A DNA stretch of 9,266 nucleotides from Micrococcaceae bacterium UBA7136 (GCA_002492045.1 DKXC01000108.1:1-9266), one strand, 5' to 3'; shown: positions 1 to 6,749, numbered from the stretch's first letter. Numbers and translations: made by a program. The notes: a model not told the origin generated them from the sequence alone.

Positions 1-302
1 AGTCTGGCTGATTTCTTGATTTCTCCATTTATGTGGACGCTAAGACCCAGGATATTGAGTCCTGGTATGTGGAGCGTTTCTTGAAGCTACAGAAGTCGGC
101 TTTCACCAACCCCCAGTCCTACTTTAGGCGCTACGCAGACCTGTCGGCGGAGGCGGCCAGCGATCTGGCCTTGAGTATCTGGTCTTCTATTAATGAGCCC
201 AACCTGCGGGAGAATATTCTGCCCACTCGCTCCCGAGCCCAGCTGATTTTGACCAAGTCCCGGGATCACAGTATCCACCGGGTGCTTCTGAGGAAGAACT
301 AA
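1..302 (+). CDS. coaA: Pantothenate kinase type I, C-terminal part; cut by window edge, apparent frameshift
   Basis: Pantothenate kinase phosphorylates pantothenate with ATP in the cytoplasm, the first and controlling step of coenzyme A synthesis. The reading frame ending at TAA 300-302 gives the C-terminal signature of the bacterial CoaA family: FSIYVDA, then WYVERFLKL, SYFRRYADL, an NLRENILPTRSRA block and a final LLRKN. About 95 of the usual ~310 residues are present. The frame is closed upstream by TGA at 9-11, yet bases 1-18 in another frame read SLADFL, the expected residues just before DFSIYVDA. Joining the two needs one extra base after about position 17 (TTGAT read as TTGGAT). So the gene is either truly frameshifted here or has a base missing in the assembly. 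The GTG at 33 could be called as a start of an 89-residue protein, but it lies inside the conserved family sequence and is not a believable start. Family assignment is firm; the frameshift is inferred from few codons. Confidence 0.85.
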
Positions 303-1102
303 TGACTAATCTTTTCTCTCGTTCTCTCGTCCTTCTTCTGCCTCTTTTTCTTCTTTGCACAGCCTGTGACGCTTCTTCAGGAAAGCAGGAGAGCCTACCT
401 TCTCACCCGGTGGATTCTTCTTCCGCTTCGAGCATGGAAGAGGCGGCAGAAGGCCCCGCCCCCAGCCTGGCTACTTCTAGCTCAGAAGCCAGCCCGGCGC
501 CCTCCCCTTCTAGCTACCCGGTGACCGACCGGGACTTGACCAGCCCGGACTCTCTGACTCTGCTAGTTAACAAGCAGCACCCTCTCAACCCCCTGGACTA
601 TGCCCCCTCTGATTTGGTCTCCTGGCGGGGTGTAGAGCTACGCCAGCCAGCAGCTCAGGCTGCCGAGCAACTAGTTCAGGCAGCTGCTAGCCAGGGCATT
701 GAGCTTCAGGTCCTCAGCGGTTATCGTTCCTACCAGACTCAGGTAGGCACCTATTCCTACTGGCAGCAGACCTATGGTCAAGAGCAGGCCGATGTGGCTT
801 CAGCCCGGCCCGGTTATTCAGAACACCAGACCGGACTGGCCCTGGACCTGGGGGATGGTTCAGGCTGCAACCTTCAGCCTTGTTTTGCTCAGACTCCAGC
901 CGGACGCTGGCTAGCTGAACAGGCAGCCGACTACGGCTTCGTCATTCGCTACCCCTGGTGGCAGCATGAGACTACGGGTTACTGGTATGAGTCCTGGCAC
1001 CTACGTTATATCGGCCCCGATGAGGCAGCCGCCTACCGTCAGTCGGGGGCGGAGAGCCTTGAGGATTTCTGGGGAGCAGGCCCGGCCCCTCACTACAACT
1101 AG
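302..1102 (+). CDS. VanY/M15B family zinc D-alanyl-D-alanine carboxypeptidase, secreted or lipid-anchored
   Basis: This 266-residue protein probably trims the terminal D-Ala from peptidoglycan stem peptides outside the membrane. Residues 1-21 are a signal peptide with a hydrophobic run (LVLLLPLFLL) ending in CTAC at 19-22; Cys22 could be lipid-modified, but Cys at -3 makes the lipobox atypical. Residues 23-75 are a Ser/Pro/Ala-rich spacer. The catalytic domain runs from about 85 to 250: SGYRSY at 139-144, the zinc motif SxHxxGxAxD at 173-182 (His175, Asp182), and ExWH at 230-233 with catalytic Glu230 and third zinc ligand His233. All key residues are present. The ATG overlaps the coaA stop by one base (TAATG) and has GAGGAA at 290-295 six bases upstream, so it is translationally coupled to coaA. 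The M15B family also includes L,D/D,D peptidases of other specificity and the vancomycin-resistance VanY; nothing nearby (no vanH/A/X) suggests a resistance role, so general wall maintenance is more likely. Confidence 0.85.
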   Translation: MTNLFSRSLVLLLPLFLLCTACDASSGKQESLPSHPVDSSSASSMEEAAEGPAPSLATSSSEASPAPSPSSYPVTDRDLTSPDSLTLLVNKQHPLNPLDYAPSDLVSWRGVELRQPAAQAAEQLVQAAASQGIELQVLSGYRSYQTQVGTYSYWQQTYGQEQADVASARPGYSEHQTGLALDLGDGSGCNLQPCFAQTPAGRWLAEQAADYGFVIRYPWWQHETTGYWYESWHLRYIGPDEAAAYRQSGAESLEDFWGAGPAPHYN

Positions 1103-1193
1103 GGCTTGTCCGCCTTTTTATAGACAAGTGTCCCCTGGCAAAAGGTCACGATAGAATAAAGTGATTAAATACACTTGTCTTAATCTGTTTTTT
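1101..1193 (+). repeat. Three-arm inverted repeat between vanY-like gene and mscL; possible terminator or attenuator
   Basis: Three related arms occur: CTTGTC at 1105-1110, AGACAAGTGT at 1122-1131 and ACACTTGTCT at 1171-1180. The second and third are a perfect 10-bp inverted repeat with a 39-base loop, followed by a T-run at 1188-1193, which could act as a long-loop terminator. The middle arm can instead pair with the first (6 bp, extendable by AGGG/CCCT across a small bulge). The two pairings exclude each other. The function is inferred only. Confidence 0.4.
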
Positions 1194-1242
1194 CTCAGTG
1201 TTTTAGTAGGCAAGAGACCCGGCAGGGACTATTCTTGAACTC

Positions 1243-1620
1243 ATGCTTAACGGTTTCAAAGAATTTATCACTCGCGGTAATGTCATCGACCTGGCTGTAG
1301 GTATGATCATCGGTACCGCCTTCACTGCTGTCGTCACTGCCCTGGTAGACAAGGTCATCATGCCTGCTATCTCCATGGCCGTCGGCTCCCCCTCCTTCGA
1401 CGAGTTCTTCGTTGTCGGTCAGATTCAGTTCGGTGCCTTCCTGACTGCTGTCGTTAACTTCCTCCTAATTGCTGGCGCTGTCTACTTCTGCATCGTCATG
1501 CCCATCAACAAGTTCAACGAGATGCGCGCCGCCCAGAAGGGTATCGAGGAAGAGGATGAGGAAGAAGATCCTCAGGTTGCCCTGCTCAAGGAGATTCGTG
1601 ACGCCCTGGCTTCCAAGTAA
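1243..1620 (+). CDS. mscL: Large-conductance mechanosensitive channel
   Basis: MscL forms a homopentameric pore in the cytoplasmic membrane that opens under membrane tension and releases solutes during hypo-osmotic shock. At 125 residues it is close to the usual length. The N-terminal amphipathic helix (LNGFKEFITRGNVIDLAVG, 2-20) leads into TM1 (about 14-40), a periplasmic loop (about 41-64) and TM2 (about 65-88) ending in the family-typical MPINKF. A strongly acidic linker at 101-110 precedes the C-terminal bundle helix (PQVALLKEIRDALASK). The ATG at 1243 matches the conserved N-terminus, so the start is secure, but the ribosome site is weak: the best purine stretch, AGGGA at 1224-1228, is 14 bases away. 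I see no convincing promoter; it may depend on the upstream region holding the three-arm repeat. It is followed by a strong terminator. Confidence 0.97.
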   Translation: MLNGFKEFITRGNVIDLAVGMIIGTAFTAVVTALVDKVIMPAISMAVGSPSFDEFFVVGQIQFGAFLTAVVNFLLIAGAVYFCIVMPINKFNEMRAAQKGIEEEDEEEDPQVALLKEIRDALASK

Positions 1621-1644
1621 GCCCTAAAGCGCTCAAAGTTTCCT

Positions 1645-1680
1645 AGGGGGTCTGCCAGCTGGCAGGCCCCCTTTCTTGTT
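1645..1680 (+). terminator. Rho-independent terminator of mscL
   Basis: A near-perfect 12-bp GC-rich stem (AGGGGGTCTGCC 1645-1656 with GGCAGGCCCCCT 1661-1672, one G-T pair) closes an AGCT loop and is followed by TTTCTTGTTTTC. It lies 25 bases after the mscL stop. Confidence 0.9.
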
Positions 1681-1716
1681 TTCTCTTGCTCCTCCCTTTC
1701 TTGAGAACCTAGATAG

Positions 1717-1755
1717 AGAAAATCCCCGGCCCACAGAAGGGTCGGGGATTTTTCT
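1717..1755 (-). terminator. Terminator of glmM, probably bidirectional
   Basis: The stem AAAATCCCCGGCCC (1719-1732) pairs with GGGTCGGGGATTTT (1739-1752) around an ACAGAA loop, with one G-T pair. Both flanks are A/T runs: on the minus strand the stem is followed by TTTTCTCT, on the plus strand by TTTTTCT. It lies between the convergent ends of mscL and glmM and can stop transcription from either side. Confidence 0.88.
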
Positions 1756-1783
1756 ACTTAGCCTATTAGAAAGGCAGGTTCTC

Positions 1784-3142
1784 TTAGATAGCTAGCTCCC
1801 GGGCCACCACATCTGCTAGATGCTGGGCGGTAGCATCGGCAACTTCCTGAGTCTGGGCTTCAACCATGACCCTGACCAGAGGCTCAGTACCAGAAGGACG
1901 TAGCAGGACCCGGCCAGTGTCACCCAGCTGGGCCTCAGCCTGGGCGATAGCCTCCTGAAGAGGCTGATTGCTGGCCACAGCAGAGCGGTCAACGCCCTTA
2001 ACGTTGATCAGACGCTGGGGAGTCGCCTGCATACGATTAGCCAGCTCAGACAGGGGTAGGCCGGTCCGGACAACTTCCGCCGCCAGGTGCAGGCCGGTCA
2101 GTACACCGTCACCGGTAGTAGCGTAATCACTCATGATGACGTGACCCGACTGCTCACCACCCAGGTTGTAGCCGTCAGCCTTCATCTTCTCCAGCACATA
2201 GCGGTCGCCCACCGAGGTGCGCTCCAGCTTAATACCGTGTTCCTTGAGGAAAATCTCCAGGCCCAGGGAGGACATAACGGTAGCTACCAGGGTGTCGTCC
2301 TTGAGACTGCCAGATTCCTTCATGGCCAGAGCCAAAATGGACATGATCTGGTCACCATCTACCAGCTGGCCACGCTCGTCCACTGCCATGCAACGGTCAG
2401 CGTCACCGTCATGGGCAATGCCCAGGTCGGCACCCCATTCCAGTACAGCCTCCTGCAACTTTTCGGGGTGGGTGGAACCAACGCCCTGGTTAATGTTGGT
2501 GCCGTCCGGCTCAGCCCCAATGACCTTAACCTTGGCCCCCAGGGCCAGGAAGGCATCAGGAGAAACACCAGAAGCTGCACCGTGGGCGCAGTCAAGAACT
2601 ACCTTGAGGCCGTTAAGGCGACGGTGACCAGGAATGGTTGCCAGCAGGTGGGTCACGTAGCGGTCTTCACCATCGGTCAGGGGACGAACCCGCCCTACCT
2701 GGCCGTGGGTAGGAAAGCGAAAGTCCTTAGACCGGTAGACCTGCTCAATGGCATCCTCAATGGCGTCATCTAGCTTCTTACCGCCCCGGGCCAGGAATTT
2801 AATACCGTTGTCCTCAGCCGGGTTATGGGAAGCAGAAATCATGACCCCAAAATCAGCCCCGGTACTGGCTACCAGGTAGGCGGCAGCCGGGGTGGGCACC
2901 ATACCAGCGTCCAGCACATCAACGCCAGAGGCGGCAAAGCCCGCAGTCATAGCAGCCCCGATGAACTCACCTGAAATACGGGAGTCATGGGCGATAACAG
3001 CCCGGGGGCGGGTACCTTCTTCAACCGTCTTGAACCCGAGGACGATGGAGGCGGCCTGGGCCAGTTCCATGGCCAGAGCCGGGGTAATCAGCTCATTAGC
3101 CAGGCCGCGAACACCGTCGGTTCCAAATAATCTCTGTGACAT
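1784..3142 (-). CDS. glmM: Phosphoglucosamine mutase
   Basis: GlmM converts glucosamine-6-phosphate to glucosamine-1-phosphate in the cytoplasm, the step before GlmU on the way to UDP-GlcNAc and peptidoglycan. The four family marks are present (numbered from the ATG): the phosphoserine loop ISASHNP with Ser105 at 102-108, the metal-binding DGDADR at 245-250, the sugar-binding GGEQSGH at 328-334, and the phosphate-binding RPSGTEPLVRVM at 415-426. FGTDGVRG at 6-13 is the typical N-terminus. Length 452 is normal. The ATG at 3142 is preceded directly by an in-frame TTG at 3145; neither has a well-placed ribosome site (CAAGGG at 3163-3158 is 12 or 15 bases away), so the start is uncertain by one codon. 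It begins 26 bases after the ppk2 stop, suggesting cotranscription. Confidence 0.97.
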   Translation of the reverse strand: MSQRLFGTDGVRGLANELITPALAMELAQAASIVLGFKTVEEGTRPRAVIAHDSRISGEFIGAAMTAGFAASGVDVLDAGMVPTPAAAYLVASTGADFGVMISASHNPAEDNGIKFLARGGKKLDDAIEDAIEQVYRSKDFRFPTHGQVGRVRPLTDGEDRYVTHLLATIPGHRRLNGLKVVLDCAHGAASGVSPDAFLALGAKVKVIGAEPDGTNINQGVGSTHPEKLQEAVLEWGADLGIAHDGDADRCMAVDERGQLVDGDQIMSILALAMKESGSLKDDTLVATVMSSLGLEIFLKEHGIKLERTSVGDRYVLEKMKADGYNLGGEQSGHVIMSDYATTGDGVLTGLHLAAEVVRTGLPLSELANRMQATPQRLINVKGVDRSAVASNQPLQEAIAQAEAQLGDTGRVLLRPSGTEPLVRVMVEAQTQEVADATAQHLADVVARELAI

Positions 3143-3168
3143 CAAGAGATAATTTTACCCTTGCTAGC

Positions 3169-4248
3169 CTACTTGTCTTCCCGCAAGACAGGGAAACCCT
3201 CTGGGTTTTCGGGCACATCTTCGTCCAGGGCAGCACTACCCGGACCCACAATCAGAGGATCAGTCTGGCCGACCAGGGCGTGGTCCTTACCGGGGTAGTC
3301 AAACTGGTTAAGGACATGGCGCATGGCCTCCAGACGGGCCCGCTTCTTATCGTTGGACTTGACCACGGTCCAGGGGGCGTCCCCGGTGTCGGTGTAGAAG
3401 AACATGGCTTCCTTGGCCGCGGTGTAGTCATCCCACTTATCCAAGGAGGCTAGGTCAGTAGGTGAGAGCTTCCACTGACGGACCGGGTCGGTACGACGGG
3501 AGTTAAAGCGGGCCAGCTGCTCTGCTCGGGTAACTGAGAACCAGAACTTAATGAGCTTAACGCCAGAGTTAACCAGCATCCGCTCCAGCTCCGGAACTTC
3601 CCGCATGAACTCGTAGTACTGCTGAGAAGTGCAGTAACCCATAACCCGCTCAACGCCAGCACGGTTATACCAGGAGCGGTCCATGAGGACGATTTCGCCA
3701 CCGGAAGGCAGGTGCTGAATGTAGCGCTGGAAGTACCACTGGGTCTGCTCAATATCGGTCGGCTTCTCAAGAGCTACCACGCGGGCACCACGGGGGTTGA
3801 GGTGCTCCATGAAACGCTTGATTGAGCCGCCCTTACCGGCTGCATCCCGGCCTTCAAAGATAATAAGAACCTTCTGGCCGGTCTCCTTGATCCAGAGCTG
3901 TAGCTTGAGGAGCTCAATCTGCAGGGCCCGCTTTTCCTTCTCGTAGTCCTTGCGGGAGAGCTTCTTGTCGTAGGGGTAACCGGCCTTCCAGGCATCTGAC
4001 TTCTTACCGGTGTTCTCACCGTTGAGCTTACGGGTCAGGGAGGAAATCTCATCCAGCTCGGCGCTGTAGTCTTCGACTACAGAGACCCGGCGGGTTTCCT
4101 TGGTCAGGGCAGCCTTAACGGCCTGCTTCTTCTGGTCAGGAGTCTGCACCTGAGTTTCTGTCTCCTCGCTAGCGTCCTTGCTGGCTACCTGGGGGTCTTC
4201 CTTGACCGGGGGCTTGGGGGCAGAGGAATTCTTGGTTGAAGATGCCAT
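3169..4248 (-). CDS. ppk2: Polyphosphate kinase 2 (PPK2 family)
   Basis: PPK2 enzymes transfer phosphate between inorganic polyphosphate and nucleotides, usually making GTP/ATP from GDP/ADP. Numbered from the ATG at 4248 (359 residues): Walker A GRDAAGKGG at 133-141, Walker B-like DRSWYNR at 190-196, lid residues RRTDPVRQWKLSPTD at 251-265 and the DKWDDY segment just after. The catalytic core (about 90-325) is complete and resembles the single-domain class I members. The first ~55 residues are Lys/Pro/Ser/Glu-rich and probably disordered. I chose ATG 4248 because GAAAGGG lies 7 bases upstream; the frame is open to GTG 4284, which has no ribosome site but sits about where transcription should begin from the promoter at 4290-4318, so a leaderless 371-residue form cannot be excluded. 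It lies upstream of glmM in an apparent operon. Substrate preference (ADP, GDP or AMP) cannot be read from sequence alone. Confidence 0.93.
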   Translation of the reverse strand: MASSTKNSSAPKPPVKEDPQVASKDASEETETQVQTPDQKKQAVKAALTKETRRVSVVEDYSAELDEISSLTRKLNGENTGKKSDAWKAGYPYDKKLSRKDYEKEKRALQIELLKLQLWIKETGQKVLIIFEGRDAAGKGGSIKRFMEHLNPRGARVVALEKPTDIEQTQWYFQRYIQHLPSGGEIVLMDRSWYNRAGVERVMGYCTSQQYYEFMREVPELERMLVNSGVKLIKFWFSVTRAEQLARFNSRRTDPVRQWKLSPTDLASLDKWDDYTAAKEAMFFYTDTGDAPWTVVKSNDKKRARLEAMRHVLNQFDYPGKDHALVGQTDPLIVGPGSAALDEDVPENPEGFPVLREDK

Positions 4249-4255
4249 CTGGGCA

Positions 4256-4262
4256 CCCTTTC
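4256..4262 (-). promoter_or_regulatory. Ribosome binding site that fixes the ppk2 start
   Basis: GAAAGGG on the minus strand, 7 bases before ATG 4248. It favours this ATG over the upstream in-frame GTG at 4284. Confidence 0.75.
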
Positions 4263-4289
4263 TCTTAAAGGAACTGGTTTCCACCCTCT

Positions 4290-4318
4290 ATTCTAGAGCC
4301 TCCCAGAGAAAGTGGCCA
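4290..4318 (-). promoter_or_regulatory. Candidate ppk2-glmM promoter
   Basis: On the minus strand, TGGCCA (4318-4313, 4 of 6 to the -35 consensus), a 17-base spacer and TAGAAT (4295-4290, 5 of 6 to the -10 consensus). Transcription would start near 4283, giving a leader of about 35 bases to the ATG at 4248. The -35 box lies inside the perfect 10-bp palindrome AGTGGCCACT (4311-4320), which could be a regulator site. It is inferred from consensus only. Confidence 0.5.
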
Positions 4319-4400
4319 CTGTTACATTCTTCCTGACCTAAAGACTTGCTTCCCCTCCCCCGCCTGGACTAGTCAAATAAGGAAAGCAGGAGCAACTGAA

Positions 4401-4442
4401 AAAAGAAAAGTGCCGCCCCTCCTAAAAGGAGGAACGGCACTT
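4401..4442 (-). terminator. Terminator of the rplM-rpsI operon
   Basis: On the minus strand AAGTGCCG (4442-4435) pairs with CGGCACTT (4415-4408), with a second inner stem CCTCC/GGAGG (4432-4428 with 4422-4418), and is followed by TTCTTTTTTC. It lies about 40 bases after the rpsI stop and separates it from ppk2. Confidence 0.92.
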
Positions 4443-4481
4443 ATCACAGTCCAGTCGGGCCACAGGAGCCCAAACCAAGCC

Positions 4482-4964
4482 TTAGCGCTTGGAGAACTGG
4501 GAAGCCTTGCGGGCCTTCTTCAGACCAGCCTTCTTGCGCTCGATAACACGAGCGTCGCGGGTCAGGAAGCCAGCCTTCTTGAGGGCAGGACGGTTGTTCT
4601 CGGCGTCAATCTCGTTCAGGGCACGAGCAACACCCAGACGCAGAGCGCCAGCCTGGCCGGAGGGGCCACCACCTGAAATACGTGCGAAGACGTCGTAAGC
4701 GCCTTCCAGTTCAAGCAGCTTGAAGGGATCGTTTACTTCCTGCTGGTGCAGCTTGTTGGGGAAGTAGTTGTCCAGCTCACGGCCGTTAACGGTCCACTTA
4801 CCGGTACCGGGTACCAGACGGACGCGGGCAACAGCCTCCTTGCGACGACCAACAGCCTGACCACCAACGGTCAGAGCGGGGCGGGGAGCCTTCTCAGCAG
4901 CAGGTGCTGCGGACTCGGAAGTGTAGCTGGTCAGCTCTTCGGTGTACTCTTCGTTCTGAGCCAC
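4482..4964 (-). CDS. rpsI: 30S ribosomal protein S9 (uS9)
   Basis: uS9 sits in the head of the 30S subunit; its C-terminal tail reaches toward the P-site tRNA. The core runs from about residue 36 to 160 (GRRKEAVARVRL at 39-50, ARISGGGPSGQAGALRLG at 94-111) and ends in the hallmark SQFSKR, needed for tRNA contact. The first ~30 residues form an acidic, Ala/Pro-rich tail of the sort common in actinobacteria, giving 160 residues against ~130 in E. coli. The start is GTG at 4964, with AAGGAG five bases upstream. It begins 34 bases after the rplM stop and is almost certainly cotranscribed with it. Confidence 0.98.
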   Translation of the reverse strand: MAQNEEYTEELTSYTSESAAPAAEKAPRPALTVGGQAVGRRKEAVARVRLVPGTGKWTVNGRELDNYFPNKLHQQEVNDPFKLLELEGAYDVFARISGGGPSGQAGALRLGVARALNEIDAENNRPALKKAGFLTRDARVIERKKAGLKKARKASQFSKR

Positions 4965-4998
4965 GATGTCTCCTTAATAGTTCTTTCGTAGGCCCGAA

Positions 4999-5442
4999 TT
5001 ACTGGGCAACCTGGGTGAATTCGTAGGTCTTGGGCTGCTGAGCTGCGTGAGGATGCTCAGAACCAGCGTAGACCTTGAGGTTCTTGAGCTGCTGGGCAGC
5101 CAGCTTGTTCTTGGGCAGCATACCCTTAACAGCCTTCTCAACGGCGCGAACAGGGTTGGTCTCCAGCAGTTCAGCGTAGTTGACAGACTTGAGGCCACCG
5201 GGGTAACCGGAGTGGCGGTAGGCCCGCTTCTGCTCCAGCTTGGCACCGGTCAGGGCAACCTTCTCAGCGTTGATGATGATGACGGAGTCACCCATGTCAA
5301 CGTGGGGTGCGAAGGTGGGCTTGTGCTTGCCGCGCAGCAGGATTGCGGTCTGGCTTGCGAGACGGCCGAGAACAACATCAGAGGCATCGATGATGTGCCA
5401 CTGGCGCTTGTTATCGCCGGACTTCGGAGTGTAAGTGCGCAA
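4999..5442 (-). CDS. rplM: 50S ribosomal protein L13 (uL13)
   Basis: uL13 is an early-assembly protein of the 50S subunit. At 147 residues it has the normal length. WHIIDASDVVLGRLAS at 15-30 and the family signature around VEKAVKGMLPKNKLAAQQL (101-119) through LKVYAGSEHPHAAQQP (122-137) are clear. The start is the rare codon TTG at 5442: the encoded N-terminus RTYTPKSGD is the one expected for actinobacterial L13, and AAAAGG at 5455-5450 lies 7 bases upstream. It is the first gene of the rplM-rpsI pair, downstream of a long untranslated region. Confidence 0.98.
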   Translation of the reverse strand: MRTYTPKSGDNKRQWHIIDASDVVLGRLASQTAILLRGKHKPTFAPHVDMGDSVIIINAEKVALTGAKLEQKRAYRHSGYPGGLKSVNYAELLETNPVRAVEKAVKGMLPKNKLAAQQLKNLKVYAGSEHPHAAQQPKTYEFTQVAQ

Positions 5443-5736
5443 AATTTCGCCTTTTCTCGTTTCGGATGGCGCTAGTTGGGTGTCACGCCGTATTGACTGG
5501 GGTGCGTAAAGACAGGGCCCGGGTGAGGACCAGGCGCAGCTGCCTAACCAAGACCCTCAGACCTCTTGTTCCCCGTTTATTGTCCTGCAACTAGACCGAA
5601 GAACAGGGCACGGATAGAGGGCGGTTGACGCACAACGTATGAAACTATACAGACCTTTAAGCTCTTAATCCAGAGCCAGACCCTTAAAAGCTAAGCTTTT
5701 TGACCGACCTCACCCTTAAATCACAGGCCTGTAAGT
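5443..5736. other. Gene-free 294-base region between truA and rplM; probable rplM promoter and leader
   Basis: I find no convincing coding sequence or tRNA here. The region should hold the rplM-rpsI promoter and leader. Visible elements are a -10-like TATAGT on the minus strand at 5649-5644, small self-complementary segments in the putative leader such as the GCAGCTGC palindrome at 5536-5543 flanked by AGGC/GCCT, a CAAGA/TCTTG pairing near 5548-5568, a weak AT-rich hairpin AAAAGC/GCTTTT at 5686-5700, and an 8-bp inverted repeat across the truA stop. Ribosomal-protein leaders often bind their own product, but I recognise no known motif. Confidence 0.6.
5644..5672 (-). promoter_or_regulatory. 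Candidate promoter of rplM-rpsI
   Basis: On the minus strand, TATAGT (5649-5644) matches the -10 consensus at 5 of 6 positions; TGGATT 17 bases upstream (5672-5667) matches the -35 consensus at only 3 of 6. Transcription would begin near 5637 and give a leader of about 195 bases before the TTG start of rplM. The weak -35 keeps confidence low. Confidence 0.35.
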
Positions 5737-5744
5737 TTACAGGC
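5727..5744. repeat. 8-bp inverted repeat spanning the truA stop codon
   Basis: GCCTGTAA (5727-5734) and TTACAGGC (5737-5744) form a tight hairpin that includes the truA stop codon. No T-run follows on the minus strand, so it is not a standard terminator; it could slow decay or be chance. Confidence 0.5.
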
Positions 5745-6672
5745 TCCGTTGGGCCCGGGCCTGATCAGCCTGCCGACGGTAGCCCTCCTCCCCCTGTGGG
5801 TAGGAAATAGCAGCCAGAGCCAGCCCCCGGGGGGCAGCCAGACGAACCTGAGAATCCCTGATCGGCTCTTGGACTCGTCCTCGCAGCCAGGCAAGGTCTT
5901 TCTTGCCCTCCCCCACCATGACCAGAGAAGCAATCAGGGTTCGGACCATATTGTGGCAGAAGGCATCAGCCCGGATAGTAGCCTCCACTAGGCCGTCCTG
6001 ACGTCGGTGGAAGGTCAGCTCCCGTAGCTCCCGGATAGTAGTGGCCCCCTCCCTGGGCTTACAGAAGGAGAGAAAATCATGCAGACCCAGCAGCTCCTGG
6101 GCTGCCCGGTTCATGAGCTCAAGATCTAGTTCCCCACGGATCTGCCAGGCAATCTGCCGGTTGAGGGGACTAGAACCCAGGACCTCCTCCCGGTCCTCAA
6201 TCAGGTAACGGTAGCTTCGCTCCAGGGCAGAAAAGCGGGCGTCAAAAGAAGGAGGAACCTGCTGACAGGAGCTAAGAGTAATAGCCCGCTGCAGTAGCCC
6301 CTGAAAGCGGGAAGGCAAACCCAGCTGGGCTTCAGCATCGGCCAAGGCCCGGCTGAGGGCACCGCGTAGCTTACGAATTAAGGCCTGCTCAGGGGCCAGG
6401 TTTCCATCCCGTCCCCGCAAAAGTTCCCAGGCATCCTGAGCCAGGTCAAAGTGCAGCACCTGGTGCAGGGCATGAACACCAGCGTCAGTCCGTCCAGCCA
6501 CCGTAGTGTAGATGGGCTGACGAAAGACCAGGGCCAGGGCCTCCTCGATGACTCCTTGAACCGTCAAAAGACCCGGCTGTTTAGCCCAGCCTGCGAAAGG
6601 CCCCCCGTCATAGGCAAAATCAAGACGTACCCGCAGGCGCGGCTGGTAGAGCTTCTCAGTTTCTAGGGTCAC
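5737..6672 (-). CDS. truA: tRNA pseudouridine(38-40) synthase TruA
   Basis: TruA isomerises uridine to pseudouridine at positions 38-40 of the tRNA anticodon arm. The catalytic aspartate is Asp63 in AGRTDAGVHA (59-68). Other family marks are DFAYDGGPFAGWA at 18-30, RSYRYLI at 152-158, and FCHNMVRTLIASLVMVGEGK at 238-257. Length 311 is at the high end of the family because of an extra segment at about 82-143, common in actinobacterial TruA. The start is GTG at 6672, with AAGGAAG a few bases upstream. It follows rplQ as in many actinobacteria, but a terminator-like hairpin lies between, so it may rely on readthrough or a promoter I could not identify in 6673-6760. Confidence 0.96.
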   Translation of the reverse strand: MTLETEKLYQPRLRVRLDFAYDGGPFAGWAKQPGLLTVQGVIEEALALVFRQPIYTTVAGRTDAGVHALHQVLHFDLAQDAWELLRGRDGNLAPEQALIRKLRGALSRALADAEAQLGLPSRFQGLLQRAITLSSCQQVPPSFDARFSALERSYRYLIEDREEVLGSSPLNRQIAWQIRGELDLELMNRAAQELLGLHDFLSFCKPREGATTIRELRELTFHRRQDGLVEATIRADAFCHNMVRTLIASLVMVGEGKKDLAWLRGRVQEPIRDSQVRLAAPRGLALAAISYPQGEEGYRRQADQARAQRSL

Positions 6673-6749
6673 GGTTCTTCCTTAGAGGCTAGAGGAGGGA
6701 CTGAGATAACTTTACCCTGCCTGTCTTCTGCTCCTGAGCCTGCCCTCGA

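Noticed and set aside
302..1102. Vancomycin-resistance role for the VanY-like gene
   Set aside because: No vanH, vanA/B, vanX or two-component genes are visible; the neighbours are coaA and mscL, so a housekeeping wall enzyme is more likely.
2087..2773. A 228-codon open frame on the + strand inside glmM
   Set aside because: It is antisense to a complete, motif-rich glmM; high-GC codon bias opens such frames, and its translation shows no family motif or ribosome site.
5047..5475. A 142-codon open frame on the + strand opposite rplM
   Set aside because: It is the complement of a highly conserved ribosomal protein gene with no independent coding evidence.
5625..5651. A + strand promoter-like pair TTGACG ... 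TATACA
   Set aside because: The spacer is only 15 bases, no + strand gene follows, and the TATA-like bases overlap the minus-strand -10. A short RNA ending at the T-run near 5697-5701 is possible but unsupported.
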